This document shows positions 15,458 to 22,607 of a stretch of 28,737 nucleotides of DNA, piece after piece. The translations under genes and the position numbers were made by a program. Where the stretch lies: NCBI GenBank assembly GCA_030627725.1, contig DAOVSZ010000003.1, positions 1 through 28,737 of the forward strand, read 5' to 3'. The notes under the pieces were generated by a model. It was not told the origin of the DNA and made no database searches. It saw nothing but the letters and a program-made list of their open reading frames with translations. Within the stretch, counting starts at the first letter, position 1. Each line of letters opens with the position of its first letter. Source of the DNA: Desulfobulbaceae bacterium. GTDB taxonomy: Bacteria > Desulfobacterota > Desulfobulbia > Desulfobulbales > DAOVSZ01.

Positions 15458-17788
15458 ATGTATTCACAGAACATCTTACAGTTGATCGGCAATACCCCGA
15501 TTGTGCCGATTAAGAGGCTGAATCCGCACAAAAATGTTCAAATTTTTGCCAAGCTCGAGTCCTTTAATCCAGGCGGATCGATCAAAGACCGTATTGCGCT
15601 CAATATGGTTGAGGATGCTGAACAAAAAGGCGAATTGACTCCGGACAAAATAGTCCTTGAAGCTACCAGCGGAAACACAGGAATCGGCCTTGCCATGGTC
15701 TGTGCCGTGAAGGGGTATAAATGCCAGCTCGTTATGCCTGAGTCAGCGAGCATCGAGCGGCGGAAGATAATGAAGGCCTTCGGCGCCGAGATTCTCCTCA
15801 CACCTGCTAAAAGAAGTACTGATGGCGCAATAGAAAAGGCGTATGGAATGGCCCTCGAACACCCGGACAGATATTTCCTCACCGACCAGTTCAACAATGA
15901 AGCCAACTGGCAGGCCCATTATAAAAATACCGGCCCTGAAATATGGGAACAGACAGAAGGTAAGGTTACAGATGTTATAGTTACTCTGGGCACGACTGGA
16001 ACAGCTATGGGGGTTTGCAAATATTTCAGCGACAAACATCCAGAGGTGAGAGTGACAGCGGTTGAACCGTTTCTCGGTCATAAGATTCAGGGCCTCAAAA
16101 ACATGAAAGAATCCTATCGTCCTGAAATATTTGACAAAAAGCTTCCCTATCAGATTATAAATATTCCTGACGAAGAGGCTTTCGGACATTCCCGCCTGCT
16201 TGCTGCAAAAGAGGGTATTTTTGCCGGTATGAGCAGTGGGGCCGCCATGCGCGCTGCGTTGACGCGGGCTGAACAGCTTGAGCAAGGGGTGATTGTGATC
16301 ATTTTTCCAGACGGTGGCGAGCGATATCTCAGCACCCCTCTTTTTGCCGATATGACCGAGGTTGAACCTCAGAAGTCCCAATTCAGAATATTTAATTCAC
16401 TGACCAGGAAGAAAGAAATCTTCACGCCCATCACTAAAAAAAAGGTGACCTTTTATGCCTGCGGACCTACTGCGCATGAACTCGCGAATCTTGCCCATTG
16501 TCGGCGTTTCGTGGTTGCCGACATGATCAACCGATATCTTGAAAGCAAGGGGTACAATGTTCACTACTACATGAACTTTACGGACCTGGACGATAATACT
16601 ATTCGTGGCGCGGATGATCAGGGGAAAGATCTTAAGGAATTTACGCAAGCCTATATTTCCGAGTTCAAAAAGGACATTCAACAGCTGCAGGTAAAAGAGG
16701 CGACCGGCTATCCACTTGCCTCCGAACATGTTCAAAAAATGATTGATATCGCCCACGAGTTGATCCACAAGGGATATGCCTACGAGAAGCACGGTTCCAT
16801 CTACTTTGATATTTCAAACTTTCCAAAATACGGCAGACTGTCTCGGGTCGATCTCACCAAGATCCAGGTTGGCAAAACTGTTGACCTGGATAACTACGAG
16901 AAGGGTGATCCGGTTGATTTTACTTTGCTGAAGCGCTCAACCTTGAGCGAATTGAAAAAAGGGATCTTTTTTAAATCGGATTTCGGCAATGTGCGACCGG
17001 GCTGGCATATAGAATGCGCTGCCATGACACAGCATTTTCTCGGCGAAACCATGGATATCCATACCAGCGACCGCGATCTTATTTTCCCGCACCATGAAAA
17101 TGAAAACGCGATAGCAGAGGCCCTTACGGGAAAACCTCTGGCGAACTACTGGATGCACAGTCAACTGGTGCTTGTTGATGGGAAAAAGATGACACACGCC
17201 CTGAACAATGTCATCACCCTCAGGGATTTACTTGAAAAGGGATACAGCCCGCGAGAGACCAGATTTTTTCTGATCAGCACCCACTACCGTAAGCCGATCA
17301 TTTTTTCATACCGCAAGCTTGATACGGCCCGTAAAAATCTTGCCCGGATCGATGAATTTACCCGAAAGCTCATATGCCTGCCACCCGGCATGCCGCATCC
17401 TGAAGTGGCCTCGTATCTCACAACACTGGAAGAGACCTTCCAGGTTGCCATGGACGATGATTTTAACGTTTCCAAAACACTGGCGGCAATCTTTGATTTT
17501 ATCAAAAAATGTAACCCCATCCTGCATGAGGGGAAACTTGATCGGGACCAGAAAGAGTATATTCTGGAGGCGCTTTCAAAGATCAACAACATCTTTCAAA
17601 TCCTCAAGCTGGAAGAATGCCCGCTGGCGCCGGAAATTGACAAGCTGATCAAGGAAAGGGAGGAGGCGAGAAAGAACAAGGACTGGAAGCGTGCGGACGG
17701 TGTTCGGGACGAATTGGCAAAACAAGGAATTACAGTTGTCGATACGGCAAAAGGACCTGTCTGGAAAGAAAAAAAGAAGAAGAAATAA
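15458..17788 (+). CDS. Fused cysteine synthase and cysteinyl-tRNA synthetase, altered CysRS signatures
   Basis: A 776-aa two-domain protein. Residues 1-300 are a cysteine synthase (O-acetylserine or related sulfhydrylase): PLP lysine Lys43 in NPGGSIKDR, serine-binding TSGNTG (70-75), phosphate loop GTTGTAMG (178-185) and the SSG near 259. Residues 310-776 are a full-length class I CysRS, including DALR and C-terminal parts (DWKRADGVRDEL, 742-753). Its zinc site is complete: Cys335, Cys520, His545 and Glu549. The ATP signatures are not canonical: HIGH reads NLAH (344-347) and KMSKS reads KMTHA (577-581). The frame is open with no stop between domains and the linker is short, so this is a real fusion. 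It may make Cys and charge it directly, or the CysRS half may activate Cys for another acceptor. A weak AAGGG precedes the ATG. Confidence 0.93.
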   Translation: MYSQNILQLIGNTPIVPIKRLNPHKNVQIFAKLESFNPGGSIKDRIALNMVEDAEQKGELTPDKIVLEATSGNTGIGLAMVCAVKGYKCQLVMPESASIERRKIMKAFGAEILLTPAKRSTDGAIEKAYGMALEHPDRYFLTDQFNNEANWQAHYKNTGPEIWEQTEGKVTDVIVTLGTTGTAMGVCKYFSDKHPEVRVTAVEPFLGHKIQGLKNMKESYRPEIFDKKLPYQIINIPDEEAFGHSRLLAAKEGIFAGMSSGAAMRAALTRAEQLEQGVIVIIFPDGGERYLSTPLFADMTEVEPQKSQFRIFNSLTRKKEIFTPITKKKVTFYACGPTAHELANLAHCRRFVVADMINRYLESKGYNVHYYMNFTDLDDNTIRGADDQGKDLKEFTQAYISEFKKDIQQLQVKEATGYPLASEHVQKMIDIAHELIHKGYAYEKHGSIYFDISNFPKYGRLSRVDLTKIQVGKTVDLDNYEKGDPVDFTLLKRSTLSELKKGIFFKSDFGNVRPGWHIECAAMTQHFLGETMDIHTSDRDLIFPHHENENAIAEALTGKPLANYWMHSQLVLVDGKKMTHALNNVITLRDLLEKGYSPRETRFFLISTHYRKPIIFSYRKLDTARKNLARIDEFTRKLICLPPGMPHPEVASYLTTLEETFQVAMDDDFNVSKTLAAIFDFIKKCNPILHEGKLDRDQKEYILEALSKINNIFQILKLEECPLAPEIDKLIKEREEARKNKDWKRADGVRDELAKQGITVVDTAKGPVWKEKKKKK

Positions 17789-17793
17789 TGCTG

Positions 17794-17974
17794 TTCACCA
17801 CAAAGGCACAAAGGGCACAAAGGTTTTTTTTGTTTTCGCCCTCATCCTGTCCTTCTCCCCCGGGAGAAGGGACGTCATAACCTGTTGTAGTTGAAAGATT
17901 TTTTCACTTTCGCGTTATCTTGTGGGTTTTGGTGCTATTAAAATTCTTTGTGCACTTTGTGCCTTTGTGGTGAA
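17794..17974. repeat. Inverted-repeat cassette with 29-bp ends
   Basis: Arms at 17794-17822 and 17946-17974 are reverse complements at 28 of 29 positions. The arms carry the CACCACAAAGGCACAAAG type of sequence seen as dispersed repeats in many bacterial genomes. The 123-bp interior contains a T tract and a separate 9-bp hairpin (17851-17859 with 17862-17870). No ORF is supported inside. It fills the gap between two convergent genes, the CysK-CysRS fusion and the SH3 protein, and could serve as a terminator for either. Confidence 0.85.
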
Positions 17975-17985
17975 TGCCGTTGCAG

Positions 17986-18666
17986 TTAAAGCGACAAAGA
18001 CTGTGACCGCCTCCTTTTTTGCAGGCGGCCGGTGGCAAACCCAATCAGCCAAGCAAAAAAGAGGACCACGGAAACACTTAAGAACCAGCGGAGCCTCGTT
18101 GAATTCCGCAGGTCTTCATTTTCCTGTTCAAGCTGCTGGATCTGCTTCTGTGTGTTCTGCAGATTTTTTTCGGATGTATTGAATTTCTCTTTTATCTCGA
18201 TAACATGACCTGCTTCAGAAAATAACTGGTCATACTCTTTCCGGACCGTGTTCAGATCCTTTTCCTGGTTTGTGAATGTATTGCGCAGTTCCTTATATTG
18301 CTGCTCTATCATGGCCGCTTTTTCTCTGGCTTTTTTTGAAGACTCTCGAAGTTTTTTATTTTCCTTCTGCAGCCGCTGCAACCGAATGCTCTTGGGTGTT
18401 TCATCTGTGACAAAACGTTTAAGGATCCACCCGTTAACGCCGCCCTCATTCTGAACATATAACCAGTCTTCTGATTTTTCCGGTTGTGCAATCACCTGCA
18501 CCCTGGTATCAGATGGCAGCATGTCGATAATCTTGTTCTCGGCGCTGGGGCCGGTCCTCATGGTAATCTGGAGCTGGTCCACAACATAGACAGATTTGGA
18601 ATGTGCCACACCCGGCGCCGACATCAAGAAAATGAAAAAGATATAAAAAAAGGTTCTGGTAAGCAT
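17986..18666 (-). CDS. TIGR04211-type SH3/coiled-coil membrane protein
   Basis: A 226-aa envelope protein. A signal peptide (about 1-23, ending near AHS) is followed by a bacterial SH3 domain (about 25-90; ITMRTGPSAENKIIDMLPSD and WLYVQ, GWILKRF). A long coiled coil runs from about 92 to 195, rich in Lys, Glu and Gln. One transmembrane segment follows (about 198-214, WFLSVSVVLFFAWLIGF) before a short basic tail (RLQKRRRS). This is the arrangement of the YgiM/TIGR04211 family: SH3 in the periplasm, anchored C-terminally. Its role is unknown, though wall or envelope association is likely. Its 5' side faces palindromic repeat copy 2, which sits between this gene and the dus gene. Confidence 0.88.
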   Translation of the reverse strand: MLTRTFFYIFFIFLMSAPGVAHSKSVYVVDQLQITMRTGPSAENKIIDMLPSDTRVQVIAQPEKSEDWLYVQNEGGVNGWILKRFVTDETPKSIRLQRLQKENKKLRESSKKAREKAAMIEQQYKELRNTFTNQEKDLNTVRKEYDQLFSEAGHVIEIKEKFNTSEKNLQNTQKQIQQLEQENEDLRNSTRLRWFLSVSVVLFFAWLIGFATGRLQKRRRSQSLSL

Positions 18667-18695
18667 AGTACGATTTTTTTCAGTATTAGAATTTT

Positions 18696-18708
18696 TGTAA
18701 CTATTCAG
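18696..18708. repeat. Solitary end of the palindromic repeat
   Basis: TGTAACTATTCAG matches the first 13 bases of the 110-bp element at 12 positions. It lies 32 bp before copy 2 and has no matching partner end. It could be a relic of an older insertion or chance. Confidence 0.4.
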
Positions 18709-18740
18709 GTGGAGCTAAATACGTGGCCTAAACACCATCC

Positions 18741-18850
18741 TGTAACTGTTCAGCAGTGCTCCAGATGTGCACAAGCAGGCTGGAGAACTATAGTTGGCCT
18801 ATGTGAGCCAGCCTGATCGTGCGCAGATGGGGTGCTGCTGAACAGTTACT
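18741..18850. repeat. 110-bp palindromic intergenic repeat, copy 2
   Basis: The element begins TGTAACTGTTCAGCAG and ends with CTGCTGAACAGTTAC, matching copy 1 (6491-6600) over its full length with about nine differences. The pairing of CAGGCTGG with CCAGCCTG is perfect here but broken by one base in copy 1, so this copy forms the better hairpin. It sits in the divergent space between the SH3 gene (minus) and dus (plus), not at a gene end. Confidence 0.9.
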
Positions 18851-18942
18851 AATTTTTCTTAAATGTTTAAACGTAGTTATCTTGTTAGCATAACTTTCCT
18901 GAATTGCCAAGCAGTGATGTAAAAAAACTTTCTTCTTTCGAT

Positions 18943-19929
18943 ATGAAAAAGACACTTCCATGGTCACCGAAACAGATCCCGCTTATGCTTGCTCCTATGC
19001 AGGGGTTGACCAACAGGGCGCTGCGGTCTCTTTTTATTGAATGGGTGCGCCCTGACGTAGTCTTCACCGAATTCGTGCGGGTGCGCCCGGGCTCGAAACA
19101 GGCCATTTCCGATGCGGATAAAAAGGAGGTCGCATTTATCTCTGGAGGGGCGCCGCTGGTCGTTCAGCTGATCGGCAGAGATCAGGAGGCCCTGATTGCG
19201 GCCACTCACGATGTCCAGGAACTCGGCGCCGAACATCTCAATATCAATCTGGGTTGTCCGTATGGTCGCATGACCTCTCATTCCGCGGGCGGCGCTCTTT
19301 TAAAAGACCCGACTGGTCTGCCAAAGACGCTGGAGGCCCTCAGGCAGGAAATACAAGGCAGTTTTTCGATCAAGATGAGAGCGGGCTACGAAAACCCAAG
19401 ACAGGTCTTTGAGCTCTTGCCCATCTTTGAAGAGACCGGCGTTGATTTCATCATCATCCACCCTCGGACGGTCGTGCAGAAATACGGTGGAGAAGCAGAC
19501 CACTCCATCACAAAAGAGATGCGGCAGCAGACAAAACTGCCGGTTATCGCCAACGGCGATATCTTTTCCGCTGCCAAGGCAAAGCAGGTCCTCGCAGAAA
19601 CTCATGCCCACGGGCTCATGCTGGGCCGAGGCGCCATAGCAGACCCCTTGCTCTTTGAACGAATCCGCGGCAAGGCGCCTGCAACGTCCTCTCCAGCAGA
19701 AAGGGCTGATGAACTCCGGCGCTACCTACAGGAACTCCTTCGCCGCTATAAGGAGCTCTTCTGCGGCGACATGCAGATACTCTGCAAGATGAAGGAGGTC
19801 CTCTGTCAGATCAATGATCCTGAATTTGCCACCAGTATTCGAAACCTGAAACGATCAAAAAAGATAAACCCCTTCTGTGATCTTATAGATCAGATTGCGC
19901 CGGAAACCAAAGCAACCGCCCTTACATAG
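18943..19929 (+). CDS. tRNA-dihydrouridine synthase
   Basis: Reduces a uridine in the tRNA D-loop using FMN and NAD(P)H; cytosolic TIM-barrel enzyme. About 328 aa from ATG 18943; a TTG start at 18904 would add 13 residues with no family match. Landmarks are APMQGLTNRALRSLF at the N-terminus, LQIG-like VVQLIGRD, and the catalytic cysteine in NLGCPYGRM. The segments SIKMRAGY, IIHPRT, NGDIFSAAKA and GLMLGRGAIADP, which bind FMN, follow. It differs from DusB in the early residues, so the subfamily is left open. Its last 40 bp overlap the 3' end of the convergent kinase gene. Its 5' side shares an intergenic region with repeat copy 2. Confidence 0.92.
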   Translation: MKKTLPWSPKQIPLMLAPMQGLTNRALRSLFIEWVRPDVVFTEFVRVRPGSKQAISDADKKEVAFISGGAPLVVQLIGRDQEALIAATHDVQELGAEHLNINLGCPYGRMTSHSAGGALLKDPTGLPKTLEALRQEIQGSFSIKMRAGYENPRQVFELLPIFEETGVDFIIIHPRTVVQKYGGEADHSITKEMRQQTKLPVIANGDIFSAAKAKQVLAETHAHGLMLGRGAIADPLLFERIRGKAPATSSPAERADELRRYLQELLRRYKELFCGDMQILCKMKEVLCQINDPEFATSIRNLKRSKKINPFCDLIDQIAPETKATALT

Positions 19930-21263
19930 CAGTAACAGTGGCTGTTCTGCCATCCGGTAAAACCCATGTCCATATTCACATACCAGGCAGTGGTCTTTGA
20001 GCGCCAGTCACAGCTCCAGAACCATTTTTTTGTCGGTTCGAAATACTGCGGCGCACAGTGGCTTTCAAGGCTGGTTGACTCGTAAATCAGGGAGAGAAGC
20101 TCATTCACGGACGGCAGCCGCCACTGATCGTATCCGGCGTGCTTCTTGGTGTTGAGCTCATCGATATAAGAATCAGCCCCTTGCCTGTCCAGGGAATAAT
20201 CAGACCCGGAGAACTGCCAGAGAAGCCCGGTCGCATGATCAATGATGATTTCATCCGTCTTTCTTTCCAGGCGGTTGGCAATATAGGTTTTGGGCTGAAA
20301 GAGATCATTTACGTTAAAAATTTTCTTGGCATTGACCCCGGCAGCGCGCACAGGCTCATTCCGCTGTTTACATTCAGCCTCTGTTTGACCCGCCCCAAGG
20401 CCGGACCTGATGCGGCATGCCTGTTTTTTGCTGTTTTCCCAATGGATCTCAAGGTGCTTCAAGGCATCAAGCATGGCTGGAGCATCGGGAAATCTCGAAT
20501 CCGGCTGAAGGGCAAGGCCCTTTTCAAAAAACCTGTCCCAGGCGCTGTCATAGAGGGGGTTAACACGACTGAGCGAAAGACTCTTCATGCCAACCAGCTC
20601 TCCGGTCAGCATCCGGTAGAGAAGAACGGCAACCGCATAGACGTCTGAGCGCTCATCAGCGCTGTCCGGGTTCTGCATCTGCTCGGGCGGCGCATAATAT
20701 GCCGAGCCGACCTTGAGGGTATCAGGACCGGGAAATTTTTCGCCCCGCTGCCTTGACATCCCGAAGTCACATATCTTCACCGTGTCCAGATCGGTTATCA
20801 TAATGTTAAACGGCTTGATGTCGCGGTGGATGATGCCTGCGTGGTGCATACAGGCAAGCCCCTCAATGATCTGACTTCCATAATGAATCACCTCTTCCGG
20901 GCTGATTACCCGCGATTTTCGCTCTATCTGGTAATGCTCGCCGATCATCGTGCCGAGATTCTTGCAGTAATATTCCATGATAAAAAAGGGGCGGCCCTTC
21001 TCGTCATAGTCAAAGTCCCAGATATCCGCGATATAGGGATGGCGAAGCCGGGCCATGATAACGGCTTCCGAGATAAAAATGGCCTCGACCTTATCCATCC
21101 CCATGACATCGACCAGGGTTTCAAAGGGATCTAAGAGTTTGAGGGCGACCATTTTTCCGGTCACCGGCATAATAACTCTGTAGACCGAGCCCATCCCGCC
21201 CTTTCCCAGCCTGCCGACAACCGTGTATCTGCCGATCTTTTTCGTCTTCTTGTCTTCTGTCAT
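19890..21263 (-). CDS. Ser/Thr protein kinase with C-terminal DUF1566 domain
   Basis: A 457-aa Hanks-type kinase. The catalytic domain spans about 10-275 and looks active: glycine loop GRLGKGGMGSVY (17-28), Lys42 in ALKLLD, HRDIKPFN (146-153), DFG (166-168) and APPEQ (191-195). After a short cysteine-bearing linker comes a DUF1566-type domain (about 335-455): a Trp-rich fold with ATGLLWQ, WRLPSVNELLSL and the WFWSCDW and YVRAV blocks. No transmembrane helix is visible, so unlike PASTA kinases it should be cytosolic. The DUF1566 part may bind a ligand or the substrate. Its end overlaps dus by 40 bp on the opposite strand. A phosphoesterase gene lies 84 bp upstream on the same strand. Confidence 0.9.
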   Translation of the reverse strand: MTEDKKTKKIGRYTVVGRLGKGGMGSVYRVIMPVTGKMVALKLLDPFETLVDVMGMDKVEAIFISEAVIMARLRHPYIADIWDFDYDEKGRPFFIMEYYCKNLGTMIGEHYQIERKSRVISPEEVIHYGSQIIEGLACMHHAGIIHRDIKPFNIMITDLDTVKICDFGMSRQRGEKFPGPDTLKVGSAYYAPPEQMQNPDSADERSDVYAVAVLLYRMLTGELVGMKSLSLSRVNPLYDSAWDRFFEKGLALQPDSRFPDAPAMLDALKHLEIHWENSKKQACRIRSGLGAGQTEAECKQRNEPVRAAGVNAKKIFNVNDLFQPKTYIANRLERKTDEIIIDHATGLLWQFSGSDYSLDRQGADSYIDELNTKKHAGYDQWRLPSVNELLSLIYESTSLESHCAPQYFEPTKKWFWSCDWRSKTTAWYVNMDMGFTGWQNSHCYCYVRAVALVSGAI

Positions 21264-21347
21264 CTCTTTGCATACGTATTTTATTCGTAGTAGTTCACCA
21301 GGGCAATAAAATTTGGGTAAACTCCGCGCTGTAAGAGTTCATCACAA

Positions 21348-22076
21348 TCAGAGCAACAACCTCTCTGCATTAAAGTCCGGGAATCCCAGTTTTTTCAGCT
21401 TATTCACCGTATCCATCACATCATAGGGGATTGATTTTACCTCAATCCGTGCCTTGCCCATGTCCCAGATTATATATTTGGCATGGTTGTCAATGTCGTC
21501 TCTTGGCTGGCCGACACTGCCGGGATTTATGAGGTAGCGATTTTCAGGGCTCAGGTCGAAGGGTCCAATGCCAACCGTCATATCGCTCGCCTGTCCCTGG
21601 TCATCATAGAGTTCAATGGTGTGTGTGTGTCCGAAAAAACAGAGTTTTTCCGAAAAAGAAGCAAAGAGTTTCGCAAGCTTTGCTACGCCGGGGTTGATCA
21701 GGTAAGAGGTCGGGGATTTAGGAGGACAGCCGTGGACCAAACGGGCGCCATGTCGAATAAGTATCTTCGGGAGTCTCTTGCTGTATTCAAGGCTTGCCGG
21801 GGTCATCATGGCACGGCTTAATTCAAGGGATTTTTTCGGGTTCGGATTCAACCGCTTAAAACATCTCTCATTTAATATGGCATATTCATGATTCCCCAGG
21901 ATGGAAACAACGTCACGTTTCTGCAAGGTCCTGACAACCTCTTCCGGCTCCGGCCCATAGCCGATATTGTCTCCAAGCGATATGATTTCATCAACTCTTT
22001 CCTTATCAATATCCGCCAGCACAGCCTGCAAGGCGGCATAATTCCCATGTATATCCGCAACAACCGCGACTTTCAT
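21348..22076 (-). CDS. Calcineurin-like metallophosphoesterase (YfcE/MPP-type)
   Basis: A 242-aa two-metal phosphoesterase. The core motifs are in order: ADIHGN (Asp8, His10) at the start, SLGDNIGYGP with Asp36, ILGNHEYAI (Asn61, His62), a later VHGCPP, GHTHTIEL, and NPGSVGQPRD near 190. All expected metal ligands are present, so it should be catalytic. There is no signal peptide. Substrates in this family range from nucleotides to phosphoproteins and cannot be fixed here. It lies between a small conserved-looking gene and a Ser/Thr kinase gene on the same strand, with gaps of 57 and 84 bp; a kinase-phosphatase pairing is possible but is inference. Confidence 0.9.
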   Translation of the reverse strand: MKVAVVADIHGNYAALQAVLADIDKERVDEIISLGDNIGYGPEPEEVVRTLQKRDVVSILGNHEYAILNERCFKRLNPNPKKSLELSRAMMTPASLEYSKRLPKILIRHGARLVHGCPPKSPTSYLINPGVAKLAKLFASFSEKLCFFGHTHTIELYDDQGQASDMTVGIGPFDLSPENRYLINPGSVGQPRDDIDNHAKYIIWDMGKARIEVKSIPYDVMDTVNKLKKLGFPDFNAERLLL

Positions 22077-22133
22077 GTCTACTCCAACAAAATCCAGGAT
22101 TTCTCACAAAAATTTTACTTCAGTTGCGGGCAA

Positions 22134-22415
22134 TCAGCTGAGTTTGGCGTCCTCAAGTCTTGAAATTGCAAGCATCCTGTTCCTCGGGACCGCCACCTTT
22201 CGGCGGTTGACGTTAATGCCATGCTTTTCAGCTTCAGTCAGGTAGACTTCTTTAAGGGAGTTGGCATTTCTGTAGTCATGGAGGTCTGCTTCCCAAAAAA
22301 CCAGGTGGTCCGGTCCAACTTCCAGCAGTTCGCCGATCAATACATGCCCGGTGTCCAGATCAACGACAACGTTCAGGTTCAGATATGGTTCCAGCCAATC
22401 ACTCTTTTTTGTCAT
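22134..22415 (-). CDS. Small hypothetical protein, beta-rich N-terminal half
   Basis: A 93-aa protein I do not recognise by name. From the ATG at 22415 it reads LNLNVVVDLDTGHVLIGELLEVGPDHLVFWEADL. This is a run of short strands resembling an Sm-like or other small beta-barrel core. A helix and a basic stretch (NVNRRKVAVPRNRML) follow. A TTG at 22448 would add 11 residues; the ATG is preferred, with AGAGAG about 8 bp upstream. It is the first gene of a minus-strand set that continues with the phosphoesterase and the Ser/Thr kinase. Codon usage and its clean domain-like layout support it as a real gene. Confidence 0.65.
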   Translation of the reverse strand: MTKKSDWLEPYLNLNVVVDLDTGHVLIGELLEVGPDHLVFWEADLHDYRNANSLKEVYLTEAEKHGINVNRRKVAVPRNRMLAISRLEDAKLS

Positions 22416-22464
22416 CAGGTGTCTCTCTGTTTTTTCCTTTGTCGGCAATCATTATGTAGGTTAA

Positions 22465-22493
22465 GCTTTAAATAGACCCTTAGGCAAAGTCAA
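22465..22493 (-). promoter_or_regulatory. Candidate promoter for the small gene-phosphoesterase-kinase set
   Basis: On the minus strand TTGACT (22493-22488) and TAAAGC (22470-22465) are separated by 17 bp. The -35 is good and the -10 is weak. Confidence 0.35.
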
Positions 22494-22607
22494 GTCGAAA
22501 ATGAAGACCTTCCCACAATCCATTTTGCTATTTATACCTTCCTTTGGTAGAGTATTTTTTCTGTTCATACCCTCATCCGTGCCTGTTCCGGAGGACAAGA
22601 TTTCCAG

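Noticed and set aside
18904..18942. TTG start for the dihydrouridine synthase
   Set aside because: The added 13 residues are polar and unlike the family; ATG 18943 is preferred.
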